Part shown: positions 17,073 through 26,261 of the stretch, piece after piece
How positions within the stretch are numbered: the first letter of the stretch is position 1
How the letters are laid out: every line of letters begins with the position of its first letter
Source: Magnetococcales bacterium
GTDB taxonomy: Bacteria > Pseudomonadota > Magnetococcia > Magnetococcales > Magnetaquicoccaceae
Assembly: GCA_015231915.1 (NCBI GenBank)
Contig: JADGAR010000006.1
Location: 32,259-96,258, forward strand
Reading direction: 5' to 3'
Length of the DNA stretch: 64,000 nucleotides
The notes under the pieces: generated by a model
The model's input: the letters and a program-made list of their open reading frames with translations, nothing else
Database searches by the model: none
Told to the model about the DNA's origin: nothing
Program-made: the position numbers and the translations under genes

Positions 17073-17820
17073 CTCCCCTCCTCCCGACCTGCAATTTTTT
17101 CAATTCCTCCCAGGCCAGCCCCATCTCCTCCGGACGGTGGGCATTCGAACCCGGCGAGATCAGCGCGCCATGCTTGCGGCAGATCTCCAAATAGGGCAAA
17201 AGAGGCTCATGATAGGCCGGGTTCAACTCGATGGCCTTGCCATTGGCTGCCGCCTGCCGCACCACCTCGTCGAACAGCTCCATGGGAAACGGGGTGACGT
17301 ACTTGGTGCATACCCCGCCCGGATGGGCAATGGCGTCCACATCGGGATGACGGGTCAGGGCCAGCAGCGCACGATACTCCAGATCGATGGCCCGCGCCGG
17401 CTCGATGGTGTCCAGATTCCAGCCGTGGCCGGGATACGCATGCACCGCGCCCAGAATGAATTCCGCCTGGGCCAGCATCGCGTCGTTGATCAACAAATGA
17501 CCCGACATGTCCAGTATCGGCACCTCCAGTCCGATCAGGACCGTCAACTCGTCTCGCACCGCCGCCCGCAACTCCCGTACCGTCCTGACATAGGCCACAA
17601 ACCAGCCCGGACCGGCCACCAGCTCCGGCTCGGTGTGCTCGGTCAGAATCAGACGCTCGATCCCCTGCGCCAATGCCCGCGCGATGATCTCCGCCACCGG
17701 GGAGGTGCCATCGGAATACTCCGAATGGACATGATGCTCCCAACAAGGCAAAGCGGCCATGGGACGATCCGCCGGATAGAACAGTTTGTCCAATTGCCAA
17801 TGTCTTTTTTTTCGAATCAT
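17065..17820 (-). CDS. PHP domain phosphoesterase-like protein
   Basis: A 251-residue PHP (polymerase and histidinol phosphatase) domain protein. The metal-binding motifs are in order: HHVHSEYSDG (29-38, with the HxH pair), LTEH near 70, GLEV near 98, an HAYPGHG segment, IAHPGG near 165 and SPGSNAH near 228. PHP enzymes hydrolyse phosphoester bonds with a trinuclear metal site; the substrate of this one is unknown, although the layout is close to histidinol-phosphatase-like and YcdX-like proteins. It shares a transcript with the MNT gene and is divergent from the chemoreceptor gene. Confidence 0.82.
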   Translation of the reverse strand: MIRKKRHWQLDKLFYPADRPMAALPCWEHHVHSEYSDGTSPVAEIIARALAQGIERLILTEHTEPELVAGPGWFVAYVRTVRELRAAVRDELTVLIGLEVPILDMSGHLLINDAMLAQAEFILGAVHAYPGHGWNLDTIEPARAIDLEYRALLALTRHPDVDAIAHPGGVCTKYVTPFPMELFDEVVRQAAANGKAIELNPAYHEPLLPYLEICRKHGALISPGSNAHRPEEMGLAWEELKKLQVGRRGDG

Positions 17821-17929
17821 GATCCATCCGCATCAAAAACGGTTTCCAAGGCTCCATACTGTGCGATAAGATTGTAAACGCATTTATGCAAACAGCAACC
17901 GATTCATTACAGCCTGGGGGGTGGAAATC

Positions 17930-19798
17930 ATGGCGATCCTCGGACAAATCAAGCTGCGCACCCAAATCCTGATCATGCTCTTTCTGCCCATGGCAGTCAT
18001 GATCGGCTTCGGCGGGGCCGGCATCTACGACAAACACATCCTGATGGACCGCATGGAAGCCATGAGCGGTCTTTCCAGCCTGGGCGTGCGCATCAGCGCC
18101 CTGGTCCACGAACTGCAAAAGGAACGCGGCATGAGCGCCGGATTCCTGGGCAGCCAGGGCAAGAAATTCACCGACCAACTGCCAAAACAGCAACAGGACT
18201 CCGACGAAAAGGCCAAACTGCTGCAAACCTTCCTGACGGGATTCGATGGCCGCGCCTACGGAGCGCAACTCAACGATTCCCTCACCAGTGGCCTGGCCAA
18301 CCTGGCAAAAACTCCGGAAATGCGCAAACAGGTGCTGGCACTCTCCATCACCGGGCCGGAGGCCATCGGATTCTACACCAAAATGATCGCCGAACTGCTC
18401 AACGTGGTCGGCGCCCTGCCGAAACTCTCCTCCACCCCGGAACTGGCCGCCATGACCGGCGGCTATGTCCATTTCCTGCTCGCCAAGGAACGGGCCGGAC
18501 AGGAGCGGGCCGTCATCACCAACACCTTCGCCAAGAACGCCTTCGCCGAAGGAATGTATCCGCGCTTCATCGCCCTGGTCACCGAACAGAACGCCTACCT
18601 GGGGGTGTTCGACTCCCTGGCCAACCCGGAGCAGCGGGATTTCTACAAAACCAAAATGGCCGCACCGGCAGTGGCCGAAGTGGACAAAATGCGCGCCATC
18701 GCCATGGCCAAGGCCACCGAGGGCAAATTCGGCGTGGATCCCAACCAGTGGTTCGCCACCATCACCGACAAGATCAACCTCCTCAAGGAGGTGGAAGACC
18801 GCCTCTCTTCCGACCTGGAAAACCGCACCCGGACGCTGGGCACCGAGGCCGCATCCTTCTTCTGGGGCTATCTGCTCTTCACCTCCATCGTGGTGGTGAT
18901 CGGCGTTCTGATCGGCATGCTCGTGGCCAGGGAGATCCTGCGGCAGATGGGGGGGGAACCCTCCGAGGTGGCCTCCATGGTGTCACGCATCGCCACGGGC
19001 GAATTGAACGTCACCTTCGACTCCCGTCCCAAAACCGGCATCTATGCCGCCATGGAAACCATGGTCACCAATCTGCGCGCGACCGTCTCCACCCTCCTGG
19101 AGGTGGGCGTCAACATCGTTGCGCAAAGCAATACCACCAGCGCCGGATCGCAAACCCTCTCCCAGGGCGCCACGGAACAGGCCGCCTCCATCGAGGAGAC
19201 CTCCGCCGCCATGGAGCAAATGGCCGCCAACATCCAACAAAACACCGACAACGCCCAGACCACCGAAAAGATGGCCCGTGTCGCTGCCGACGAGGCACAA
19301 AAAAGCGGCGAGGCCGTGACGCAAGCCGTGGATGCCATGCGCCAGATCGCAAGCAAGATCAACATCATCGAGGAGATCGCCCGTCAGACCAATCTGTTGG
19401 CGCTCAACGCCGCCATCGAGGCGGCCCGCGCCGGGGAACACGGCAAAGGGTTCGCCGTGGTGGCCGCCGAGGTGAGAAAACTGGCGGAACGCAGCCAGAC
19501 CGCTGCCGGCGAGATCACCCGGCTCTCCGCCACCAGCGTCCATGTCTCGGAACAGGCGGGACAACTCCTCGCCCAACTGGTCCCCAACATAAGCAACACC
19601 GCCCAACTCGTCGCCGAGATCGCCAACGGCTCCGTGGAGCAGTCCCAGGGCGCCTCCCAGGTCAACGGCGCGATCCAGCAGCTCGATCAGGTCCTCCAGC
19701 AGAACGCCGCTTCCGCCGAGGAACTGGCGGCCACCGCCGACGACCTCGCCTCCCAGGCCGGCACCCTGCAACAGGCGTTGGAGTTCTTCAAACTGTAA
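17930..19798 (+). CDS. Methyl-accepting chemotaxis protein with NIT sensor domain
   Basis: A 622-residue transmembrane chemoreceptor. TM1 is at about 12-31 and TM2 at about 311-332. The periplasmic part is a NIT (nitrate/nitrite-sensing type) four-helix domain, marked by [13 protein letters not shown] (60-72) and the related [11 protein letters not shown] (184-194). A HAMP segment follows, then the signalling domain with the hairpin tip [21 protein letters not shown] and the segment [18 protein letters not shown]. There is no C-terminal CheR pentapeptide. ATG 17930 was chosen because GGGGGGTGG lies just upstream; the GTG at 17921 falls inside that site. No che genes other than the CheX-like gene occur in the window. 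Confidence 0.93.
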   Translation: MAILGQIKLRTQILIMLFLPMAVMIGFGGAGIYDKHILMDRMEAMSGLSSLGVRISALVHELQKERGMSAGFLGSQGKKFTDQLPKQQQDSDEKAKLLQTFLTGFDGRAYGAQLNDSLTSGLANLAKTPEMRKQVLALSITGPEAIGFYTKMIAELLNVVGALPKLSSTPELAAMTGGYVHFLLAKERAGQERAVITNTFAKNAFAEGMYPRFIALVTEQNAYLGVFDSLANPEQRDFYKTKMAAPAVAEVDKMRAIAMAKATEGKFGVDPNQWFATITDKINLLKEVEDRLSSDLENRTRTLGTEAASFFWGYLLFTSIVVVIGVLIGMLVAREILRQMGGEPSEVASMVSRIATGELNVTFDSRPKTGIYAAMETMVTNLRATVSTLLEVGVNIVAQSNTTSAGSQTLSQGATEQAASIEETSAAMEQMAANIQQNTDNAQTTEKMARVAADEAQKSGEAVTQAVDAMRQIASKINIIEEIARQTNLLALNAAIEAARAGEHGKGFAVVAAEVRKLAERSQTAAGEITRLSATSVHVSEQAGQLLAQLVPNISNTAQLVAEIANGSVEQSQGASQVNGAIQQLDQVLQQNAASAEELAATADDLASQAGTLQQALEFFKL

Positions 19799-19804
19799 AC
19801 CTCG

Positions 19805-21493
19805 ATGACGCCCCGACCCGCCACCCTGGAGGAGGTCCGCAAGGTCGCCATCGACCATTTCGCGGCGGGCAGGCCGGAAATGGCCCTGAACGCCGCTTGC
19901 GCCTGGATGGACCGGGTGTGCCCCGATCCGGTTCTGCTCAATCTGGCCGCCGCCTGCCGCATGAACCTGGGCGAACCGGGGCTGGCCGAACAGCTGTGGC
20001 GTCAGGCGCTGCGCCTGCACCCCGCCTATGCCGAAGCATACAACAATCTCGGCAATCTGCTGGCCGAGGCAGGCCGCACCGAAGAGGCCGAGGCCGCCTT
20101 GCGCGAGGCCCTGCGGCTCAACCCCAACTTCGCCGAGGTTTGTTACCATTTGGGGACGCTCCTGCACGGGACCGGCAGGACGGACGAGGCCCTCGCGCTC
20201 CTGGAACGGGCCGTGTCGCTCAAGCCTCATCTGGCGGCGGCCCATGACCTGCTCGGCGTGATCCTGCACCGGCGCGGACGATTGGCCGAGGCCGAGACCG
20301 CCTTTTGTCGCGCCATCGCCGCGCAACCCGCCGACGCGACGCCCTGCCAGAACCTCGCCATCCTCCTGCACGAACAGGAACGCTACGCCGAAGCCGAGGC
20401 CGTATTGCAAGACGCCTTGACCCGACACCCGGATCAGGCGGATCTGCACAACCTCCATGGCTGCGTGCTGCGCGAACTCGACCGTCAACCGGAAGCGGAG
20501 GCAGCCTTCGTGAGGGCGTTGAGGCCGGGTCATGCGGAGGCTTATTGGCATCTGGGCATGCTCCTGCTCTCCCAGGGCCGCTTCGCGCAAGGATGGCCCT
20601 GCTACGAAGCCCGTTTTCACCTCGATCCGGCCAAGGGGGGGGTGCGGCTCGCCACCCCGCCCTTGCCCCTCTGGCAGGGGGAGGATCCGACCGGCAGGGA
20701 TTTTCTGATTCTGGCGGAACAAGGGTGCGGGGATCAGATCCAATTCTGTCGCTACGTGCCGTGGCTGCTCGAACAAGGCGCGCGCCACATCACCCTGGTC
20801 TGCCATCCCTCGCTGGAGCGATTGCTGCGCTCCCTGGCCGATCCAGGGCGGTTGACGGTCACCTGCCACGCCCCGGAGCACCCGGAACACGATTATTACA
20901 CCCCCCTGCTCTCCCTGCCCCGGTGGTTTGACGCCATTCCCGCCCACCTGCCCTATCTGGCCCCGCCGCCTCAGCTTGCCGAGGCGTGGGGAGAACGCCT
21001 CGGCCCCAGACGAGGGTTCCGGGTGGGGCTGGTCTGGCGGGGCAATCCGGCCTTGCGCCATGACGCCAAACGCAGCCTGCCGGGTCTGGCGGTGCTGGCC
21101 CCTTTGTGGGAGATCCCGGGAGTGGCGTTCTTCTCCCTGCAAAAAGGTCCCAGCGAGGAGGAGGCGCGCACCCCGCCGCCGGGTCAGCCCTTGCATTGCA
21201 TGGCCGAGGCCCTCCATGATTTCGCGGACACGGCGGCGTTGCTCGCCCATCTGGACCTGGTGATCGGCGTCGATACCGCTGTGCTCCATCTGGCCGGGGC
21301 CATGAACACACCCTGCCGGCTGTTGCTGCATGCCGGGGTGACCGATTGGCGCTGGCAACAACAACGTTGCGACTCGCCCTGGTATCCGGAGGCAATGCGC
21401 ATTTTCCGCCAGACCGCGCCCGGCGACTGGGCGGGAGTGGTGCGATTGGTGAAAAACAATGTGATGCAAACCATGACGGGAGGTGTCTCATGA
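19805..21493 (+). CDS. TPR protein with glycosyltransferase-like C-terminal domain, copy 1
   Basis: A 562-residue cytosolic protein. Residues about 1-260 are tetratricopeptide repeats (for example HPAYAEAYNNLGNLLAEAGR, NPNFAEVCYHLGTLLHGTGR). The C-terminal 300 residues resemble the GT9/GT41-like domain found in many TPR-glycosyltransferases: LAEQGCGDQIQFCRYVPWL, RVGLVWRGNPA and DLVIGVDTAVLHLAGAM. The acceptor and sugar are unknown; flagellin or pilin glycosylation is plausible given the Maf cluster. Two paralogues lie at 35261 and 36709. It starts 7 bp after the chemoreceptor stop and overlaps the SEL1 gene by ATGA. Confidence 0.82.
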   Translation: MTPRPATLEEVRKVAIDHFAAGRPEMALNAACAWMDRVCPDPVLLNLAAACRMNLGEPGLAEQLWRQALRLHPAYAEAYNNLGNLLAEAGRTEEAEAALREALRLNPNFAEVCYHLGTLLHGTGRTDEALALLERAVSLKPHLAAAHDLLGVILHRRGRLAEAETAFCRAIAAQPADATPCQNLAILLHEQERYAEAEAVLQDALTRHPDQADLHNLHGCVLRELDRQPEAEAAFVRALRPGHAEAYWHLGMLLLSQGRFAQGWPCYEARFHLDPAKGGVRLATPPLPLWQGEDPTGRDFLILAEQGCGDQIQFCRYVPWLLEQGARHITLVCHPSLERLLRSLADPGRLTVTCHAPEHPEHDYYTPLLSLPRWFDAIPAHLPYLAPPPQLAEAWGERLGPRRGFRVGLVWRGNPALRHDAKRSLPGLAVLAPLWEIPGVAFFSLQKGPSEEEARTPPPGQPLHCMAEALHDFADTAALLAHLDLVIGVDTAVLHLAGAMNTPCRLLLHAGVTDWRWQQQRCDSPWYPEAMRIFRQTAPGDWAGVVRLVKNNVMQTMTGGVS

Positions 21494-22086
21494 GCGAGGA
21501 GTGGATCGCCGCAGCCCGGCAGGAAGGACCGCACGCCTTGTACCTGCTCGGCGGAAAATACCGCGACGGCATCGGCACGGCCAGAAATCCCGAACGGGCG
21601 CTGCGCTGTTTTCAACTGGCTGCGGAGCTGGGCGACGCCTATGCCCAGAACAGCCTGGCATGCCTCTACCGGGACGGGGACGGCGTACCGACAGATGGCC
21701 TGGAGGCGGTTCGCTGGTTCCGCATGGCCGCCGACCAGGGGGATCTCTACGCCCGGCTCAATCTTGGACAGATGCTGCGCGACGGGGACGGGGTACCCGA
21801 GGACCAGGCCGAGGCGGCCAGACATCTGCTCCAGGCGGCCCGGCAAGGGGACGGTTATGCCATGTACCACATCGGCCTGATGTATCATCGCGGCCAGGGT
21901 CTGCCGCAAGACGACCTGCAGGCCTTGCTCTGGCTGGAGAGGGCCGTTGCGCAACACTATCCGGATGCCCAGCCGGATCGGGACCGCCTCGCCTGCCTCA
22001 TCCCCCCGGAGCGTCTCGACGCAACCATCCGCATGGCGCGCGACTGGCAACCGGACCCCGTTGCATCATGCTCCGCCCCCTCCTGA
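21490..22086 (+). CDS. SEL1-like repeat protein
   Basis: A 198-residue protein made almost entirely of SEL1-like repeats, about 36 residues each: AQNSLACLYRDGDGVPTD, ARLNLGQMLRDGDGVPED, AMYHIGLMYHRGQGLPQD. These form a TPR-like solenoid for protein binding. There is no signal peptide. It begins at ATG 21490, overlapping the TPR-glycosyltransferase stop, and its own 3' end overlaps the next gene by 19 bp, so three genes are translationally linked. A scaffold or regulator for the glycosyltransferase is possible but unproven. Confidence 0.85.
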   Translation: MSEEWIAAARQEGPHALYLLGGKYRDGIGTARNPERALRCFQLAAELGDAYAQNSLACLYRDGDGVPTDGLEAVRWFRMAADQGDLYARLNLGQMLRDGDGVPEDQAEAARHLLQAARQGDGYAMYHIGLMYHRGQGLPQDDLQALLWLERAVAQHYPDAQPDRDRLACLIPPERLDATIRMARDWQPDPVASCSAPS

Positions 22087-24347
22087 TCGCGCTGCCGATC
22101 CTGGCCTGCCTGTTGCCCGGCGCGGCCTGGCCGGTGACCATCGACATGGGCGTGGATGCCGCCACCCGGCAGCGTTTCACGGCGCGGGACTGGCGGGATC
22201 AGCAACGCGACTGGCTGATGCTGGGCGCCCTGCTCATGGACAAGACCCTCCCCGCCGCCACGCTCCAACGGGAACTCACCGCCATGCCCACACTGCGCCT
22301 GGGGTATCTGCGCTCCCTGGGGGATTGGGAATTCGGCGTCACCAGGGAGCGATCCCTCGACGCTCACACCCTGCTGGCCCTGCTCCCCGCCGGTCTCGAT
22401 GCGCAGCAGCGTCAGAATCTGCTGGCGGGCATGGCCGACCGGCACCGTCTGCGTGTTGGCGTTGTCCCGAAGGTGGTGCGCCCCTTCGTCTACCGCCTCG
22501 CGGACGACCATTCCGCCACCCTGATCCGGGAAGAGGAGGCAGCGGGAGACGCACTCTTCACCACCGCCAGCGGCTACCGGGAACGCACCGTCGCAACCCT
22601 TGCCGACCTGGAGGGGTTTCTGCGCGACACGGACCTCCTGTCGGGTCTGGCCCTGGAGCGGGATGGCCGGGTGCGGCTCATGGGGCGCAAACTCCTCGCC
22701 GCCTCCCGCCTGGGGGTGAACCCGGAGGATGTGGCAGCCCTGTGGCAGGCCGAACGCGCCCTGCGCGACGACCAGAAAGCGGGCATGGGTTTCTCCCTGG
22801 AACCGGTGTTCGACCACGAGACGCTGCCCCGCTTCTTCCGGGAACGCCTGGCACCATTGCTGCGCCACATGGTGCTCACGGAGCCGGAACAGGCCATGGT
22901 GGAGACCGAAGCGGCCTTGCGTCGCCAGGAGACCGATCGTCTGTTCGAATTATGGAACAAAATCGAAAACCAGGGCGCGGATTCGCCTGTGCCGGACGAT
23001 GCCCTGGCGATCCGGTTTCTGGAGTTCCTCGCTGCCTGCGCCGACAGGCCGGTGGAGAGCGCCCGGAACCCGGAACGGGTGGCCCGTTTCCGGCAGACGG
23101 TGCGCGACGCGGGATGGGGACGCTTCGTCCGGGAGATGGCCTCCTGCACGGTGCTGAAAAACCGTTTCCAGTACGCGCGCTACGATGGCAACCTGCAGGG
23201 AACCGGCGTGGGCATGACCCTGTTTCTGACCGATCTGCTGGCCAAATTGTGGGGCATGGACGACGGATCCCTGGCCCCGGTACGGGAGATCGACGGTTTC
23301 GTGCCGATCCCGCGTGTGGCGGTGTCGCCTTTGTTCTGGAAGGAGATGGAGACGCGGCCCGACACCCGCCTGTGGTTTGGACCGCGCCGTTCCGGGTATG
23401 CTGCGGGTCAGGAGGAACTGCGGCTGGCAGGGAGCACGACCCGGGTGCATGCCGCCTCCTCGGATCCCTTGCGCCCTGGGCGGGAGGAGGCAGCCAACGC
23501 CGCCACGGCGGCCTTTTTGGGATGGTGGAACGACCATTACGACGAGGTGGCCCATTACGAACCGGAATTCCAGCGTCTCGACGCCATCATGCGCTGGAGC
23601 CTGGCGCTGGGCTGGCTCGCGCAACGCCAGGCCTCGGAACGGCTGGGATTCCTGGCGCAGGTTGCGGTGGACCGTTCCGCCTGGTTTCCGGACTGGGCCA
23701 GGGGACAACCCCGTTTTCCCCAGCCTCCCGAGGCGCGGGTGGCCTTCTTTGCACGCGGTCACCGGGGGATCGACACGGAGAGTTTTCCTGTTTTGCAATC
23801 CGCGCCTTACGCCCAGGGGGGGGGATGGCGGTTTCTTCACGGCGGGGTATCGCTGGGAGACCGCAGCGATTTCGCGCCTTCTTCCGGCGAATGGAGCGAC
23901 CCGGCTCCCCCCGACCCACTGCGCAGCCCCGTGGAGGAGATCGCCCCCCGCGCGGTCCCCCCCACCGCGCTGTTGGCAACAGACCCCCCCTGGCTGGAAA
24001 ACCGGGTCGGCGACCTGCCGGTGGGCCGTTTGCGCATCGAGAGCACCACTTCAGAAACGTTGCGGATGGTCTGGGAAAGCCGGGAGTGGCTGTGGGGTCA
24101 GGACCTGGCCCGCCGCCTCGGCCTGCCGGGCGATCCCGCCGAATGGATGCGTTCCTGGCCGGAACTGGCCGAGTTCACTGCTTTGGATTGCCGGCGCTGT
24201 TATCTCGTCCGGATGCGGGACGCCTCACGCTGGCTGCGCCTTGCGCCGGAGCCTCCTGCCGCCGATGGGGCATGGGATGGCCGGGTGGCCGATCCCGCCG
24301 GGGAGGTGGTGCGCATGGTCTGGCTGGACGAAACGGGAGCCCGTTGA
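22068..24347 (+). CDS. Large exported protein of unknown function
   Basis: A 759-residue protein with a signal peptide (LRPLLIALPILACLLPGAAWPV). I recognise no family. The mature part is soluble, rich in Arg, Trp and Leu, with helical segments up to about residue 560 and a mixed region after that. No transmembrane segment, lipobox or enzyme motif is visible. Two Cys pairs (CTVLKN region and CRRCYLVRM) could form disulfides. It overlaps the upstream SEL1 gene by 19 bp, and a second SEL1 gene with a signal peptide follows after 129 bp, so the exported protein may act with a periplasmic SEL1 partner. Real coding is supported by its length, position and steady GC3 bias. Confidence 0.7.
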   Translation: MLRPLLIALPILACLLPGAAWPVTIDMGVDAATRQRFTARDWRDQQRDWLMLGALLMDKTLPAATLQRELTAMPTLRLGYLRSLGDWEFGVTRERSLDAHTLLALLPAGLDAQQRQNLLAGMADRHRLRVGVVPKVVRPFVYRLADDHSATLIREEEAAGDALFTTASGYRERTVATLADLEGFLRDTDLLSGLALERDGRVRLMGRKLLAASRLGVNPEDVAALWQAERALRDDQKAGMGFSLEPVFDHETLPRFFRERLAPLLRHMVLTEPEQAMVETEAALRRQETDRLFELWNKIENQGADSPVPDDALAIRFLEFLAACADRPVESARNPERVARFRQTVRDAGWGRFVREMASCTVLKNRFQYARYDGNLQGTGVGMTLFLTDLLAKLWGMDDGSLAPVREIDGFVPIPRVAVSPLFWKEMETRPDTRLWFGPRRSGYAAGQEELRLAGSTTRVHAASSDPLRPGREEAANAATAAFLGWWNDHYDEVAHYEPEFQRLDAIMRWSLALGWLAQRQASERLGFLAQVAVDRSAWFPDWARGQPRFPQPPEARVAFFARGHRGIDTESFPVLQSAPYAQGGGWRFLHGGVSLGDRSDFAPSSGEWSDPAPPDPLRSPVEEIAPRAVPPTALLATDPPWLENRVGDLPVGRLRIESTTSETLRMVWESREWLWGQDLARRLGLPGDPAEWMRSWPELAEFTALDCRRCYLVRMRDASRWLRLAPEPPAADGAWDGRVADPAGEVVRMVWLDETGAR

Positions 24348-24476
24348 TGCCCTGTTCCCGGAGGCAGGCAATTCCCATTGCGCAGACGAGCCGGGCGCAA
24401 TAAAATCCTGCTCATGCCCGACGCCGCTACCGGACAGGGACGACGCGGATCCTCCCTCTCCAAAGGTCCAGCCGCA

Positions 24477-25064
24477 ATGAACAGACCCGCAACACCCTGC
24501 ACCCCGCGCCTCCTTGCCTGCACCCTCCTGATCCTTCACGGCATCAGCCAGCCGCACTCCTCCTGGGCCGAAAAGCCGCCCCCCCTCCCTCCTTCGCTGA
24601 GCACGGAACAGAATCCGGAGGCCGATTCCCGCATGGGCCACAAAAAATTTCGGGAGGGAAATTATCAGCAGGCCATGATCTACCTGCGCTATGCGGAAAA
24701 AGATGGCGATCTGGAAGCGGCCTACCTGATCGGCTTGATGTACTACAAGGGCCTGGGGATGCAACAGCCCGATCTCAACGAGGCGCGCAAATGGCTGATC
24801 AAGGCCGCATGGGGGAAAAACATCCATGCCCAGATCCTGGTGGGGGGGATGTTCGAATCCGGCACCGGTGTCACCAAGGACATCAAGAATGCCATCAAAT
24901 GGTATGGCAGGGCTGCCCGACTGGGCAGTCGCGAGGCAGCGACCATCATGGCGCGACTAAAAATCACCCATCCTGATCTTGTCAACGAACATCTCAAACA
25001 TTGCACACCAAGGCCCCATGAGGGGATCATTCCCCAGATCAAAAAATTCTTCTACGGATGTTGA
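24477..25064 (+). CDS. Exported SEL1-repeat protein
   Basis: A 195-residue protein with a signal peptide (RLLACTLLILHGISQPHSSWAE) and three to four SEL1-like repeats: GNYQQAMIYLRYAEKDGD, AAYLIGLMYYKGLGMQQPD, AQILVGGMFESGTGVTKD and AIKWYGRAARLGSREA. It probably acts as a periplasmic binding scaffold. ATG 24477 was preferred because the signal peptide begins there; the frame is open from 24378. It ends 12 bp from the convergent PtmE-like gene. Confidence 0.8.
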   Translation: MNRPATPCTPRLLACTLLILHGISQPHSSWAEKPPPLPPSLSTEQNPEADSRMGHKKFREGNYQQAMIYLRYAEKDGDLEAAYLIGLMYYKGLGMQQPDLNEARKWLIKAAWGKNIHAQILVGGMFESGTGVTKDIKNAIKWYGRAARLGSREAATIMARLKITHPDLVNEHLKHCTPRPHEGIIPQIKKFFYGC

Positions 25065-25076
25065 TCCCCGTCGCCC

Positions 25077-26141
25077 TCAGGCCGCAAACACTTCCGGATA
25101 GTCCCGGCAAGCCTGCCGAAAATCCCCCATGCGACCGATGTCCATCCAGTAATCCAGAAACGGAAACGCCGCCGTGACCTCGCCCTGCTTGATGATGCGC
25201 TGAAACAGCGTCGGCATGTCGAAATACTGTCCGTGGGGAATCAGGGAGAGCACCTCCGGATCCAGGAGATAAATTCCGGCATTGACGAAATACTCCTGCA
25301 CCGGTTTCTCCTCGATGGTCAACAGCCGGTGGTTGTCGAGACGCACCACCCCATACGGCACGGTCTGCTCCACCTTGCGCACGCACAGGGTGGCGCGGGA
25401 TTGATGCTCCAGATGAAAATCCAGCACGTGCTGAAAGTTGATCCGGGTCAACAGGTCGCCGTTCATGACGAAAAAGGGTTTTTCCGGAGGCTCCGGCAGC
25501 AAGGAAAGGGAACCCGCCGTGCCCAGCCGACCGTTCTCCTCCAGGTATTCGATCTCCACGCCCCAGGCGGCACCATCGCCGAAATACTCCTTGATCATCT
25601 CCTTGCGGTAATTGACCGACAGGAAGAACCTGCGGAAACCATGGGCGATGAAGCTTTCCAGGATCACCTCCAGAATCGGCTTGGAACCCACCTTGAGCAA
25701 CGGTTTGGGCACCATGTCGGTCAGCGGGGAGAGACGCGAGCCAAGCCCGCCGGCCATCAACGTCACCCAGTTGTCCCGCGGCATGGGGGTGGCGAGGTTG
25801 TGCATCGTCTCCAGACCCACCACGGCGCCGTCGTCATCCAGGATCGGCATATGTTCGATGGTCTTGAGGTTCATCATCGCCAGGATGCGCTCCCTGGAAT
25901 CCGCCTTGCGGGCAAAGGTGGGCGTGGCGTTCATGATGTTCATAACCGGCTCCTTCATGTCTATCCGTTTCAGCAGGGCGCGGCGCACATCCCCATCGGT
26001 CACCACGCCTTGCAAACGACGGTCGGCATCGGTCACCAGCGCCAGACGCAGCGCCCCTTTGTCTATCACGCGAATCGCATCCAGGACCGTGGTTTCGGGC
26101 CGGATCAGAATGTGTTGCCAGCGTTCCCGAGTCAGAGTCAT
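25077..26141 (-). CDS. CBS-domain sugar nucleotidyltransferase, PtmE-like
   Basis: A 354-residue protein with an N-terminal CBS pair (about 1-125) and a nucleotidyltransferase domain with LMAGGLGSRLSPLTDMVPKP near 128 (the GGxGxRLxPLT activation loop and PKP). This architecture matches PtmE, the glucosamine-1-phosphate guanylyltransferase of the Campylobacter legionaminic acid route, which makes GDP-GlcN. It is the last gene of a minus-strand series with a LegC-like aminotransferase, a LegB-like dehydratase and Maf, which supports a role in nonulosonic-acid synthesis for flagellin. An AAGGGAGA ribosome-binding site precedes the start. Mannose-1-phosphate guanylyltransferase is the alternative. 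Confidence 0.82.
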   Translation of the reverse strand: MTLTRERWQHILIRPETTVLDAIRVIDKGALRLALVTDADRRLQGVVTDGDVRRALLKRIDMKEPVMNIMNATPTFARKADSRERILAMMNLKTIEHMPILDDDGAVVGLETMHNLATPMPRDNWVTLMAGGLGSRLSPLTDMVPKPLLKVGSKPILEVILESFIAHGFRRFFLSVNYRKEMIKEYFGDGAAWGVEIEYLEENGRLGTAGSLSLLPEPPEKPFFVMNGDLLTRINFQHVLDFHLEHQSRATLCVRKVEQTVPYGVVRLDNHRLLTIEEKPVQEYFVNAGIYLLDPEVLSLIPHGQYFDMPTLFQRIIKQGEVTAAFPFLDYWMDIGRMGDFRQACRDYPEVFAA

Positions 26142-26184
26142 CTTTCACAGTCTCCCTTCACGCACGCATCGTCATGCCGATCTT

Positions 26185-26208
26185 CCCCGCCAGGCGGGGG
26201 CTGTTTTT
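26185..26208 (+). terminator. Terminator-like hairpin between ptmE-like and legC-like genes
   Basis: CCCCGC-CAG-GCGGGG (6-bp stem, 3-nt loop) is followed by GCTG and five T residues on the plus strand. No plus-strand gene lies near it, so it may end antisense transcription, or on the minus strand act as a leader structure before the PtmE-like gene. The 120-bp gap it sits in also has an AT-rich half next to the aminotransferase stop. Confidence 0.35.
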
Positions 26209-26261
26209 ACGATTGCAAAAAGAAGACCATGTTATTAATTAAATAAAATCAATAAAATAAT

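Noticed and set aside
18983..21469. An 828-codon open frame antisense to the chemoreceptor and TPR-glycosyltransferase
   Set aside because: His/Gly/Gln-rich shadow translation without domains; both sense genes are strongly supported.
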